This document shows, in pieces, positions 19,855 to 28,272 of a stretch of DNA of 64,000 nucleotides (positions are counted from its first letter, which is position 1; each line of letters starts with the position of its first letter). Below the pieces are notes generated by a model, which was given only the letters and a program-made list of their open reading frames with translations, was not told where the DNA came from and made no database searches. Source of the DNA: CAZKFN01 sp964552035 (lineage in GTDB: Bacteria; Bacteroidota; Bacteroidia; Flavobacteriales_E; Vicingaceae); contig CAZKFN010000001.1 of the NCBI GenBank assembly GCA_964552035.1, forward strand, positions 128,055 through 192,054. Direction: 5' to 3'. Position numbers and translations under genes: made by a program.

Positions 19855-20005
19855 AAATCTGCGTGAATCTGCGTGATCTGCGTGATCTGCGGGGAAGTTT
19901 TATCTCCCGCAGATTTCGCCGATGATCGCGGATCTGTTTCTGCGTAAATCTGTGGAACATTTTATCTCCCGCAGATTCCGCAAATACTCGCTGATTTGTT
20001 GCCCT
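19855..20005. repeat. High-GC intergenic repeat, block D (opposite orientation)
   Basis: Here the unit reads AATCTGCGTGAATCTGCGTG, then TCTCCCGCAGATTTCGCCGA, with a second TCTCCCGCAGATTCCGC copy at about 19965. It is the reverse-complement form of the elements in blocks A-C, between the pirin and cupin genes. It contains a short ATCTGCGTG triplication. Confidence 0.8.
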
Positions 20006-20035
20006 ATATTAAAAAACTAATAAATATATCATAAA

Positions 20036-20530
20036 ATGAAAACACCCATAACAGTATCGGCTCAGGAAGGAGAAAATCTTTCAGTAATCGGGAACACCTA
20101 TCGCCTATTAATCACTGGAAAACAGACCGGAGGGGCTTTTTCGACAATGGAATTTCATATTCCACCTAATGGAGGTCCCGGGCCGCATTCGCACCCTAAC
20201 TTTCATGAATCATTCTATGTAGTAGAGGGTGAAATAGAAGTGAAATCTGAAGTCGGATCCTATATTGCACAAAAAGGTTCATTTGTGAGTATTCCGAAAG
20301 GAGGCATTGTTCATGGTTTTAAAAACAAGACCACGCAAATGGCAGTGATACTTTGCACGGTTGTTCCCGCAGGTTTAGAAGAATTTTTTAGAGAAGTTGG
20401 AAGACCGGTAAAACTTGGAGAATTTCTGCCACCGCCTCCTATGGACGATCTCGAGACATTTAAAAAAGTGAAAGAAATTGCAGGTAAATATGGACAAACC
20501 CTTTATCCGCCGGACTATTTGGATAAGTAA
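20036..20530 (+). CDS. Cupin domain protein
   Basis: A 164-residue single-domain cupin. Motif 1 is GPHSHPNFHESFYVVEGEIEV (metal ligands His, His, Glu) and motif 2 is PKGGIVHGFKN. Single-domain cupins of this type are often dioxygenases or small-molecule sensors; nothing in the sequence decides which. It is separated from the pirin gene by repeat block D and is probably transcribed separately. Confidence 0.85.
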   Translation: MKTPITVSAQEGENLSVIGNTYRLLITGKQTGGAFSTMEFHIPPNGGPGPHSHPNFHESFYVVEGEIEVKSEVGSYIAQKGSFVSIPKGGIVHGFKNKTTQMAVILCTVVPAGLEEFFREVGRPVKLGEFLPPPPMDDLETFKKVKEIAGKYGQTLYPPDYLDK

Positions 20531-20732
20531 ATACCCGATTAATCTTCTTATCCATTGTTGCTAATTATCTGTTCTATAAATTTTATCAGTATTATGGATT
20601 GAGATTAAATCGTAAAAAACCTTCAATTAGTCTTGTAATAGAACCTGCACTATCTTTGTTAAAATTAATTTTTCAAATTCTCAGGAAGTTAAAGAAGTGA
20701 GTTAAAAATTGGCAGAAACATTCCGAACGTTT

Positions 20733-20842
20733 TTTTATTTATTAGCTACACAAAAACATAATGATATGATAAAGCATAAAAATTTTGAAGTAATCATCAT
20801 TGGTGGAAGCTATACAGGACTTTCTGCTGCATAGCTTTAGGG
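20733..20842 (+). pseudogene. 5' fragment of a thioredoxin-reductase-like gene
   Basis: From 20766 the sequence encodes KNFEVIIIGGSY.GLSAA and then stops. It closely matches the first 25 codons of the intact gene at 21628 (KNFEVIIIGGSYSGLSAAM), and about 30 bp of leader are also similar. A one-base loss near 20830 (CTGC-ATAGCTTTAGG against CCGCCATGGCTTTAGG) shifts the frame. Similarity ends near 20842. It is a truncated paralogue. Confidence 0.8.
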
Positions 20843-21042
20843 TGTTTTTGAGAAGCTGAAATTCGTACTAAGCTTTTGCCATTGAAGTTTCGTACTTTTT
20901 TAACTGAAAACTGAATATATATTTCAATTAAAAAATACTGTGCTGAGAGCTTATCACTTATCAAGCAAGACTTAAACACTACGAATCGACGGTGAAGTTG
21001 CGGGTTAAACCTGCTACACATCATTTAAGAAACAGCCAACAA

Positions 21043-21420
21043 CTAAGAACAGTCTTTGCAAACCCCCACGAGGATACAATTCATATGTTGAACAATATAT
21101 TTTTCGGGAACAGAAAATTCAACAGATGTTGGGAGGCACTCCATGGTTTCACACTTTGTGCAGCGAAAATGAAAATGATTGCCTGGAATAGAAGTATTAT
21201 TATCTTTTGTGCAAACAGCAAAATACTGTTTCCCATCATCGGCAACTACCTTATGGACAATCTCATCTTTACAAAAACGGTTTAGAATTCTATAAACCGT
21301 CGCCCGGTTGACTTCAATATCCATTTTTTTAAGAATAGCATCATGACTCATGGCCTTTCCTTTACTTTTTAATATAGATAAAACGGCCTCTTGCGTTGCG
21401 GTATTTCTACGTTTCCTCAT
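21043..21420 (-). CDS. Fur-family metalloregulator
   Basis: A 125-residue Fur-family repressor. The winged helix covers residues 1-75 (MSHDAILKKMDIEVNRATVYRILNRFC, including the recognition helix). A dimerisation domain follows with the metal-binding HFHFRCTKCETMECLP and the terminal VGVCKDC; two CxxC motifs suggest a structural zinc. Whether it senses Fe, Zn or peroxide cannot be decided. It is divergent from the thioredoxin-reductase-like gene, with a strong nested palindrome in between. Its -7 element ends only 4 bp before the ATG, so the message may be leaderless. Confidence 0.92.
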   Translation of the reverse strand: MRKRRNTATQEAVLSILKSKGKAMSHDAILKKMDIEVNRATVYRILNRFCKDEIVHKVVADDGKQYFAVCTKDNNTSIPGNHFHFRCTKCETMECLPTSVEFSVPEKYIVQHMNCILVGVCKDCS

Positions 21421-21424
21421 AACA

Positions 21425-21457
21425 CAAAGTTAGTTAGAAAAAAAGTAATGCGACAAA
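21425..21457 (-). promoter_or_regulatory. Promoter of the Fur-family gene
   Basis: On the minus strand TTTG (21457-21454), 21 bp, then TAACTTTG (21432-21425): a full match to the Bacteroidota -33/-7 promoter pattern. The -33 element overlaps the left arm of the operator at 21446-21490, which predicts autorepression. Confidence 0.65.
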
Positions 21458-21490
21458 CTTGCATTAATTTATTGCAACAATGTCGCATTA
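21446..21490. promoter_or_regulatory. Nested palindromic operator, probable Fur-family site
   Basis: The outer arms TAATGCGACA (21446-21455) and TGTCGCATTA (21481-21490) are perfect inverted repeats. Between them TTGCATTAA-T-TTATTGCAA (21459-21477) is a 9-1-9 inverted repeat with one mismatch. The geometry suits two Fur-type dimers between the divergent regulator and reductase genes. Confidence 0.65.
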
Positions 21491-21627
21491 ATAAAGTTTT
21501 TCACCTACATTTGTCCACATTTATTACTGAAATGAAATGAAAAGAAAATAAATTATAAATGAAGCTAAATGCTTTAATAACCTTGGATTTATCTTTTTTA
21601 TTTAAGCATTCACAAAAATATAATCGT

Positions 21628-22536
21628 ATGACAGATTGTAAAAATTTTGAAGTAATCATCATCGGAGGAAGCTATTCCGGACTTTCTGCCGCCATGGCTT
21701 TAGGCCGTTCTTTGCGTAGCGTTTTAATCATTGACAGTGGATTACCTTGTAACCGACAAGCGCCACACGCACATAATTTCATCACCCAAGAAGGAGAAAA
21801 GCCTGGTGAAATAGCTGCCAAAGCCAGAGTACAGGTGTTGAAATACAAGACCGTGCAATTTCTGAACGGACTCGCAGTTAGCGGAAAGAAAACAGCAGCA
21901 GGTTTTGAAATCACTACACAAACAGGCGACAAGTTCTTGGCTAATAAATTGATTTTCGCCACCGGGGTAAAGGATATTATGCCTGAAATCAACGGATTTG
22001 CTGAATGTTGGGGAAACTCGGTGATTCCTTGTCCTTATTGCCACGGTTATGAATATAGGAACGAAAAAACAGGAATCCTTTTGAATGGAGAGATGGCCTT
22101 TGGAATTGCAAAAACCATTCATAACTGGACCGATGATTTGACTATTTTTACCAATGGGAAATCTACCTTAACGGAAGAACAATTGAAGCGACTTACAAAG
22201 CACAACATCCAAATTGTGGAAAGTGAAATCGACTATTTTTTGCATCAAAAAGGAGAAATAGAAAACATTGTTTTTAAAGATAATTCCTCGATGGCATTAA
22301 AAGCTTTGTATGCCCTGCCTGAATTTGAACAGCATTGTAAAATCCCCCAAGAATTGGGTTGTGAATTGACGGAGCAGAATCACATACAAACAGATCCTTT
22401 TCAGAAAACAACCGTACCGGGAGTATTTGCCTGTGGCGACAATAGTAACCGAATGCGGTCCATCGCAAGTGCTGTTGCAACCGGTGGAATGACGGGGGTT
22501 GTGGTGAACATGGAGTTGATTGAAGAAGCGTTTTAA
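21628..22536 (+). CDS. Thioredoxin-reductase-like FAD/NAD(P) oxidoreductase
   Basis: A 302-residue flavoprotein. The FAD-binding motif VIIIGGSYSGLSAA is near the N-terminus, the redox-active CPYC is in VIPCPYCHGYE, and the second FAD motif is TVPGVFACGDNS. The size matches thioredoxin reductase and its relatives; the segment around the NADPH motif is shortened, so the partner may not be thioredoxin. The start at 21628 aligns with the truncated paralogue upstream; the ATG at 21559 would add an unlikely leader. A -7-like TACATTTG at 21506-21513 lies near the Fur-type operator. The methyltransferase gene follows by 42 bp. Confidence 0.9.
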   Translation: MTDCKNFEVIIIGGSYSGLSAAMALGRSLRSVLIIDSGLPCNRQAPHAHNFITQEGEKPGEIAAKARVQVLKYKTVQFLNGLAVSGKKTAAGFEITTQTGDKFLANKLIFATGVKDIMPEINGFAECWGNSVIPCPYCHGYEYRNEKTGILLNGEMAFGIAKTIHNWTDDLTIFTNGKSTLTEEQLKRLTKHNIQIVESEIDYFLHQKGEIENIVFKDNSSMALKALYALPEFEQHCKIPQELGCELTEQNHIQTDPFQKTTVPGVFACGDNSNRMRSIASAVATGGMTGVVVNMELIEEAF

Positions 22537-22577
22537 TCCGCAATTTTTCAGCTTTTAAAATATAAAAACGAAAGAAA

Positions 22578-23186
22578 ATGAAATCAGAATTTTGGGAAGA
22601 AGCCTTTAAAGACAAACACGAAATGTGGGGATGGGAACCTGCAAAATCCGCTGTGTTGACAAAGGATTTATTTATTGAAAACGGAGTGAAAAAAGTTTTA
22701 ATTCCAGGTATTGGTTATGGACGTAATGCTCAAGTTTTCAGAGACAACGGAATGGACGTAACGGGAATTGAAATTTCACAAACTGCTATCGACATCGCCC
22801 AAAAACATTTCGGCAGCGACCTGACCCTTCACCACGGCTCGGTTACGGATATGCCTTTTGACAGCAACTTGTATGACGGGATATTTTGCTACGGACTGAT
22901 TTACTTGTTGGATACAACCGAAAGAGAAAAGCTGATTATGGATTGCTATAACCAACTCACTGAAAACGGGTGGATGGTTTTTACGGCAATTACCAAGGAA
23001 GCGCAAACCTATGGGCAAGGGACAAACATTGGCAAAGACCGATTTGAAATGTTTGGCGGTGTAAAGATTTTCTTCTACGACCAAGAAACCATAGCCGAAG
23101 AATTTGGGAAGTCCGGACTTTTCGAAATTACTGAAGTACAAGAGGATTATCCTTTTTATGTGATAAAGTGTAGGAAAGTTTATTAG
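22578..23186 (+). CDS. Class I SAM-dependent methyltransferase (TPMT-like)
   Basis: A 202-residue Rossmann-fold methyltransferase. SAM-binding motif I is VLIPGIGYGRNAQVF and motif II is VTGIEIS; the opening FWEEAFKDKHEMWGWEPAK resembles thiopurine/tellurite-type methyltransferases. These methylate small thiols or metalloid anions, so a detoxification role beside the reductase is plausible but unproved. It is cotranscribed with the thioredoxin-reductase-like gene. A decayed copy of its 3' third lies at 52.7 kb. Confidence 0.88.
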   Translation: MKSEFWEEAFKDKHEMWGWEPAKSAVLTKDLFIENGVKKVLIPGIGYGRNAQVFRDNGMDVTGIEISQTAIDIAQKHFGSDLTLHHGSVTDMPFDSNLYDGIFCYGLIYLLDTTEREKLIMDCYNQLTENGWMVFTAITKEAQTYGQGTNIGKDRFEMFGGVKIFFYDQETIAEEFGKSGLFEITEVQEDYPFYVIKCRKVY

Positions 23187-23204
23187 AAAAACGTGCTGAG
23201 TCAG

Positions 23205-23405
23205 ATAAAGGATTGTTCTGTCCCTCTTGGACGATTATGCCGTGAGAGGTTGTTTTTTTACCAGTATCTTGTGCCGCGGGTACGGGACGTATGGGGAGTC
23301 GTTTTTTATCCATATATCGTGTCTCTTTCGCTACCCGCCAATCCCAGAGAGATTGGATACGGGGGTGCCCCAAGAACCACGGGAAACCTCGTCCAAGAGA
23401 AACGA
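23205..23405. repeat. Palindrome-rich region beside a REP-type transposase
   Basis: Several imperfect GC-rich palindromes in a row: GTCCCTCTTGGAC at 23219, GTGCCGCGGGTAC at 23271, and a longer CCAATCCCAGAGAGATTGG at 23339. They are separated by T-rich stretches. This layout matches hairpin arrays found next to REP-associated tyrosine transposase genes. Short frames crossing it on both strands are not genes. Confidence 0.6.
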
Positions 23406-23425
23406 TATTTCCATCGGAACTGTTC

Positions 23426-23908
23426 TTACTTTTCGTGCTTATAATCAATTGGCTTGAATACATAACGGGTGTCATAATCAACCCCGAATTTGTCTAAAAA
23501 ATCAACATACTCTTCTAAAAAAGTTTTTTCCTTATGATGCCTTTCCTGATTTTTAATATAGTCTATGACATTGTCAACGTGAGACTTACTATATGAAAAT
23601 GCTCCGAATCCTTCTTGCCATGAGAATTTCCCATTAGCAAATCCTTTTTGGTTAATCCACTTTGATGAATCTCCTTTTACATCCTGCATCAAATCTGATA
23701 ATGATTGCGTTAGTCGCATACCAAATAAAATATGAATATGGTCAGGCATGCCGCTGATGGCTAAAACTTTATGACTATTATTCTGGATAATTCCTTTTAT
23801 ATATTTATAAAGCTCATCTTTCCTTGAGCGATGAATTATACTGCGTCTATTCTGTACCGCACAAGCTGCTTGAATGTGTATCTAAGTATATGTGTTTGTA
23901 CTTGCCAT
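23426..23908 (-). pseudogene. REP-associated (IS200-like) Y1 transposase, nonsense-disrupted
   Basis: A transposase of the HUH/Y1 type that nicks single-stranded DNA at hairpins. From the ATG at 23908 the frame reads MASTNTYT, then TAG (23884-23882) where relatives have Gln, then IHIQAACAVQNRRSIIH and the HUH motif in MPDHIHILFG. The remainder continues to KPIDYKHEK with the tyrosine region DYIKNQERHH. The change is a single CAG-to-TAG. The first 14 bp of the gene are also tandemly duplicated just upstream (ATGGCAAGTACAAA twice). Restart at the internal ATG (23749) would lack the first beta strand, so the gene is probably inactive. Confidence 0.85.
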
Positions 23909-24521
23909 TTTGTACTTGCCATAATTCTAAGAATGATTAAAGACAGGTTTAGGCTATGATTTGGCTTTGTTGATGACAAAAGCCTATTTTGTCTCTCTGG
24001 GGGTGATGATGCTGAAGAAATTTTTTTTTGCTAAATGAATACTATCTGGTGGAGTTGAGGTATAATTATTTTCACCAAAAATTTTCTACCTTAGGTTGCG
24101 TTAAAAAATCATAAAATAAAAAAATATTTTTTTATAAAATACGATTTTTGTACTCAATAACTTCTAAATGCCTTCTCGAAGGCATGCTTTTAAGAATTTC
24201 AGGAAGTCCTTGATTTTTTCATTGTTAAAAAAAATATCGAATTTATATTGTGACAAAGAGAGAAATTATAAAGTGAAAATTGCATATCACGTCATTCCAT
24301 TACGATCCAGCAAGAGTTTTTATTGTGCATTAGCTCAGATTTTGCTAAACTCTTGGAGGATTTCTCACGCATCACTTTTATATTTCATTCAACTACCTAT
24401 ATTATTGGACAGGTATGCCTCTCCAATTTTTCTTTCTTCAACAAAAACTTTTAAGAGTTGGAATTGTAACCTGCATCAAAAAATTAAATTTTCAAATTTT
24501 ATATAAAACCAAGTAAACCCT
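23909..24521. other. Gene-free region upstream of glmS with one strong hairpin
   Basis: No protein of recognisable family is encoded. A perfect 18-bp palindrome ATGCCTTCTCGAAGGCAT lies at 24168-24185 and would form a 7-bp stem with a CTCG loop. The frame that starts on this palindrome (to 24506) has no protein-like composition. The region is very AT-rich around 24110-24150. No glmS ribozyme core was recognised. Confidence 0.5.
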
Positions 24522-26369
24522 ATGTGTGGAATTATTAGTTATATCGGAAAAAGAGAAGCGTATCCTATTCTTCTTAATGGATTAAAGAAATTAGAATACC
24601 GCGGTTATGACAGTGCCGGTGTTGCATTATATGACGGATCCGAAATCCAATTATGTAAAACAAAAGGGAAAGTAGCCGAATTAGAAAAAAAAGTTAAAAA
24701 GGAAATTTCTCTTAAAGGAACAATAGGTTTGGGGCATACCCGTTGGGCTACCCACGGAATTGCAAACGATACCAACAGCCACCCACATGTTTCAAACAGC
24801 GGAGATTTGGTAATAATCCATAATGGAATTATTGAAAACTATGATTCTTTAAAAAAGGAATTAATTTCTCGGGGTTATTCATTCACATCAGATACAGATA
24901 CGGAAGTATTGGTTAATTTAATTGAAGACATTCAAAAAAATGAAAATATAAAATTAGGAAAAGCCGTTCAAATTGCACTTAATCAAGTTGTTGGTGCATA
25001 CTCCATTGTGCTTTTTGACAGGAAAAAACCAAATGAAATTGTAGCCGCAAAACTGGGTAGTCCATTAGCTATCGGGATAGGAAATGGCGAATATTTTGTA
25101 GCGAGTGATGCATCTCCATTCCTCGAATTCACCAATAATGTTATTTATTTAGAAGACGAGCAAATGGCGATTATCCGTTATGGAAAAGATATCATGGTTC
25201 GTAAAATAAAAAATGACCATTTGGTAGTACCTTATGTTCAAGAATTGCAACTAAATCTGGAGCGGATCGAAAAAGGCAATTACGACCATTTTATGTTAAA
25301 AGAAATTTACGAGCAACCCGATGTTATTAAAGACACCTTTCGTGGAAGATTATTGGCAAATGAAGGAATAATTAGGCTTGGTGGTTTAGAAAATAACATC
25401 GAAAAATTTCTACAAGCCAATCGGATTATAATCGTTGCATGCGGAACATCCTGGCATGCGGCTCTAGTTGCTGAATATTTAATTGAAAACTTTATACGCA
25501 TACCGGTAGAGGTTGAATATGCATCTGAATTTCGATATAGAAATCCTATAATTACAAAAAACGATATTGTCATTGCAGTTTCTCAAAGCGGCGAAACCGC
25601 AGACACCTTAGCTGCCGTTAAATTAGCCAAACAAAAAGGAGCTTTTGTTTATGGGATTTGCAACGTTGTGGGCTCTTCAATCTCTCGAGAAACCCACAGT
25701 GGAAGCTATACTCACGCTGGACCCGAGATTGGGGTTGCAAGTACCAAAGCCTTTACAACGCAAATTACTGTGTTTGTCATGCTCACCCTCCGATTAGCTA
25801 AAGCAAAAGAAACCATTGATGAAAAAGAATATATAAAATATTTGTCTGAGTTAGAAATGATTCCGAATCAAATAGAACAGGCCTTGAAAACAGATGCTAT
25901 TACACAAGAAATTGCTTCTGTCTTTAAAAACGCCAGGAACTTTTTATACTTAGGGAGAGGATATAATTTCCCGGTTGCTTTGGAAGGCGCCTTAAAATTA
26001 AAAGAAATTTCATATATCCCAGCTGAAGGTTATCCTGCAGCCGAAATGAAACATGGTCCCATTGCTCTAATCGATGAATCTGTACCTGTTGTGGTTATTG
26101 CCACAGAAAGTGAATACTACGATAAAGTGGTGAGTAATATTCAAGAAATTAAAGCCCGGAAAGGGAAAATTATTGCCGTAGTGATGAAAAATGATAAGGT
26201 GGTAAGAAATTTGGCCGACTATACGATAGAAATTCCACGTGTTTCTGAACCCTTGAGCCCGTTAATTACAACAATTCCATTGCAATTATTGTCCTACCAT
26301 ACCGCTGTTATGCTTGGGCGGAATGTCGATCAACCTCGAAATTTAGCAAAATCCGTAACCGTGGAATAG
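24522..26369 (+). CDS. glmS: Glutamine-fructose-6-phosphate aminotransferase (isomerising)
   Basis: Transfers the glutamine amide nitrogen to fructose-6-phosphate to give glucosamine-6-phosphate, the first step to UDP-GlcNAc for cell wall and surface glycans. The 615-residue product has the N-terminal nucleophile Cys2 (MCGIISYIGKR), the class II amidotransferase domain to about residue 240, then two SIS domains (SQSGETADTLAA; GPEIGVASTKAFTTQ). It ends with the classic NLAKSVTVE tail that forms the isomerase site. It is full length and intact. It is the first of the amidotransferases grouped in this window. Confidence 0.97.
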   Translation: MCGIISYIGKREAYPILLNGLKKLEYRGYDSAGVALYDGSEIQLCKTKGKVAELEKKVKKEISLKGTIGLGHTRWATHGIANDTNSHPHVSNSGDLVIIHNGIIENYDSLKKELISRGYSFTSDTDTEVLVNLIEDIQKNENIKLGKAVQIALNQVVGAYSIVLFDRKKPNEIVAAKLGSPLAIGIGNGEYFVASDASPFLEFTNNVIYLEDEQMAIIRYGKDIMVRKIKNDHLVVPYVQELQLNLERIEKGNYDHFMLKEIYEQPDVIKDTFRGRLLANEGIIRLGGLENNIEKFLQANRIIIVACGTSWHAALVAEYLIENFIRIPVEVEYASEFRYRNPIITKNDIVIAVSQSGETADTLAAVKLAKQKGAFVYGICNVVGSSISRETHSGSYTHAGPEIGVASTKAFTTQITVFVMLTLRLAKAKETIDEKEYIKYLSELEMIPNQIEQALKTDAITQEIASVFKNARNFLYLGRGYNFPVALEGALKLKEISYIPAEGYPAAEMKHGPIALIDESVPVVVIATESEYYDKVVSNIQEIKARKGKIIAVVMKNDKVVRNLADYTIEIPRVSEPLSPLITTIPLQLLSYHTAVMLGRNVDQPRNLAKSVTVE

Positions 26370-26526
26370 GAATTTTTTAAAAAACGAATTTAAAATTAAG
26401 GTAATTCTTATATTACGCATTCAATTTTCAGAAAATAAATATCATTGATGCGATTCCAGATTTTAAATAATATCAGGCAACATTGTCGTTTAAGCAGCAT
26501 TTAATAAAAATTCACGAAACATCCAT

Positions 26527-27837
26527 ATGAAAAACATTCTCATAATAGATGATGAAGAGAAATTAAGGAACCTTCTGTCAAGAATTATAGCTCAGGAGGG
26601 GTTTGAAGTACGTCAGGCTATGGATTGTAAATCGGCTTTACAATTGTTGAAAAACAACGATTTTCAAGTCATTATTTGTGATGTAAAGTTACCCGATGGC
26701 AATGGCGTTGAGTTCGTGAAAGAGATCAAACAATTAAAACCATCTTCGGAGATTATTATGCTTACGGCTTATGGCAGTATTTCCGGTGGGGTTCAAGCCA
26801 TTAAAAACGGCGCTTTTGATTACATCACCAAAGGAGACGACAATAACAAAATTATTCCTACTATCCATCGCGCCATCGAAAAAATACGACTGACAAATCG
26901 GGTGCAGCAACTGGAACGACAATTAGACGAGAGGTTTTATACCTTTGATACTATTATTGGAAATTCCAAAAGTTTTAGTCAAGCTGTTCATCTGGCAAAG
27001 CAAGTGGCACCCACAGACTCCATCGTTCTGTTAACCGGAGAAACCGGAACCGGAAAAGAAGTATTTGCGCAATCCATTCACCGAGAGAGCCATCGAAGAG
27101 ATCAGCCCTTTGTGGCAGTCAATTGTGCTACTTTCGGAAAAAATTTACTGGAGAGCGAGTTATTCGGTCATGAAAAAGGGGCATTCACGGGAGCCATAAA
27201 AAATAAAACAGGCTTATTGGATGAAGCTGATGGAGGCACGCTTTTTTTGGATGAAATAGGCGAAATGGATATCGCGCTTCAAGCCAAATTACTACGTGTG
27301 ATAGAAACCGGCGAATTTATGCGGGTGGGCGACACCAAACTTAAACGCGTGAATGTCCGAATAATCACGGCTACTAACAGGGATTTACAAGATGAAATAA
27401 AAGAAAATTGTTTTAGAGAAGATCTGTACTATCGAATCGCCGTTTTTTCAATTACACTTCCGCCACTCCGGGAAAGACTTTTGGATATTGAAGAGCTTTC
27501 GCAAAATTTTCTTGAGGTATTTTCAAACCGAATGGGGAAATCTATAAAGAAGATGGATCCAAAAGTCCTGAATGTTCTAAAAAAACATGCTTGGAAAGGC
27601 AATATCCGAGAACTTAAAAATATCATTGAGCGTGCCGTGATTTTATGTGAAGACAACCAAATTACCTTACAACAAATCCCCATAGAACTTCTAAATCCTT
27701 CCGACGAAAAAAACAGTTTATCCACTTTTGAATTAGCACATGCCGAAAAAACTCATATTCAAAAAACACTTCAATTCACGGAAGGAAATAAAACAAAAGC
27801 CGCTCAACTTTTGAATATTGCTCTTACTACACTTTAA
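26527..27837 (+). CDS. NtrC-family sigma54 response regulator, C-terminus cut by a stop
   Basis: An enhancer-binding response regulator of 436 residues. The receiver domain has the phosphoacceptor Asp52 (IICDVKLPDG). The AAA+ domain has Walker A GETGTGKE, the sigma54-contacting loop GAFTGA, and FLDEIGEM. The Fis-type DNA-binding helix ends abruptly at LLNIALTTL. The TAA at 27835-27837 stands where TAT (Tyr) is expected, and the next codons read RKISEYDIQL before TAA at 27868. Eleven residues, including the end of the recognition helix, are therefore lost, so DNA binding may be impaired. It is separated from the antiporter genes by a terminator and a sigma54-like promoter, which it may have controlled. 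Confidence 0.88.
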   Translation: MKNILIIDDEEKLRNLLSRIIAQEGFEVRQAMDCKSALQLLKNNDFQVIICDVKLPDGNGVEFVKEIKQLKPSSEIIMLTAYGSISGGVQAIKNGAFDYITKGDDNNKIIPTIHRAIEKIRLTNRVQQLERQLDERFYTFDTIIGNSKSFSQAVHLAKQVAPTDSIVLLTGETGTGKEVFAQSIHRESHRRDQPFVAVNCATFGKNLLESELFGHEKGAFTGAIKNKTGLLDEADGGTLFLDEIGEMDIALQAKLLRVIETGEFMRVGDTKLKRVNVRIITATNRDLQDEIKENCFREDLYYRIAVFSITLPPLRERLLDIEELSQNFLEVFSNRMGKSIKKMDPKVLNVLKKHAWKGNIRELKNIIERAVILCEDNQITLQQIPIELLNPSDEKNSLSTFELAHAEKTHIQKTLQFTEGNKTKAAQLLNIALTTL

Positions 27838-27898
27838 CGAAAAATTTCTGAATACGACATTCAGTTATAAATAAACTACACCCTTTTAAAATGCTATA

Positions 27899-27923
27899 AA
27901 ACCCTTTCAAAATGAAAGGGTTT
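27899..27923 (+). terminator. Rho-independent terminator after the NtrC-type regulator
   Basis: An 11-bp stem AAACCCTTTCA / TGAAAGGGTTT with an AAA loop is followed by more T residues (TTTTTG). It cleanly ends the regulator transcript before the antiporter locus. Confidence 0.85.
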
Positions 27924-27995
27924 TTGTGTTTTACGCCCATCCACTTTTAAATATAAACAGCTGATTAAAAAGTATATAAACATTTTTGACAGTTA

Positions 27996-28010
27996 TGGCA
28001 CAACTTTAGA
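27996..28010 (+). promoter_or_regulatory. Candidate sigma54 promoter
   Basis: TGGCAC at 27996-28001 is a perfect -24 element. At the correct spacing the -12 position reads TAGA rather than TTGC, so that half is weak. It lies between the regulator's terminator and the small membrane gene, exactly where a target of the adjacent sigma54 activator would be. Confidence 0.5.
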
Positions 28011-28066
28011 AACCATACTACACATACCGTTTTCCGTTGCATTTCCGGAATCTAAAAGGCAAGCTT

Positions 28067-28183
28067 ATGAGCACGAATAAAAACAATAAAAAAGAGGAAA
28101 TAATAACCATAATTTATCTCATGCTATAGATCCTTTTCGTGTTGGGACTTGCTTATGTATTGTTTTCAATTTTCGATAAATAA
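28067..28183 (+). pseudogene. Small single-span membrane protein gene with an internal stop
   Basis: From the ATG at 28067 the frame encodes a polar, Lys-rich N-terminus (MSTNKNNKKEEIITIIYLML), then TAG at 28127-28129, then ILFVLGLAYVLFSIFDK and TAA. Read through, it is a 38-residue one-helix protein; TAG probably replaced a Leu codon (TTG). Small one-helix proteins accompany some cation-transport operons (KdpF is an example), but this one is not recognisably KdpF. It lies 57 bp after the sigma54-like promoter and 89 bp before the antiporter gene. Confidence 0.55.
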
Positions 28184-28272
28184 CCCTTAAAAAACCGTAT
28201 TTGAATTTAAATTCTCAAAACACATTACAATGCATGAACTGCATTACAACAAACTATTAAACAAGTAGAACT

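Noticed and set aside
23193..23497. Overlapping 68-83 codon frames on both strands
   Set aside because: They run through the palindrome array next to the transposase remnant and show no protein-like features.
24168..24506. 112-codon frame upstream of glmS
   Set aside because: It begins inside a palindrome, has no family resemblance, and has the composition of translated AT-rich non-coding DNA.
24380..24521. glmS ribozyme or other riboswitch
   Set aside because: No recognisable ribozyme core or conserved aptamer sequence could be seen.
200..28129. Possible stop-codon reassignment (TAA as Tyr)
   Set aside because: Two TAA stops replace Tyr codons, but many intact genes here, including fumC's neighbours prfB and purL, end in TAA at the normal family length, so TAA is read as stop.
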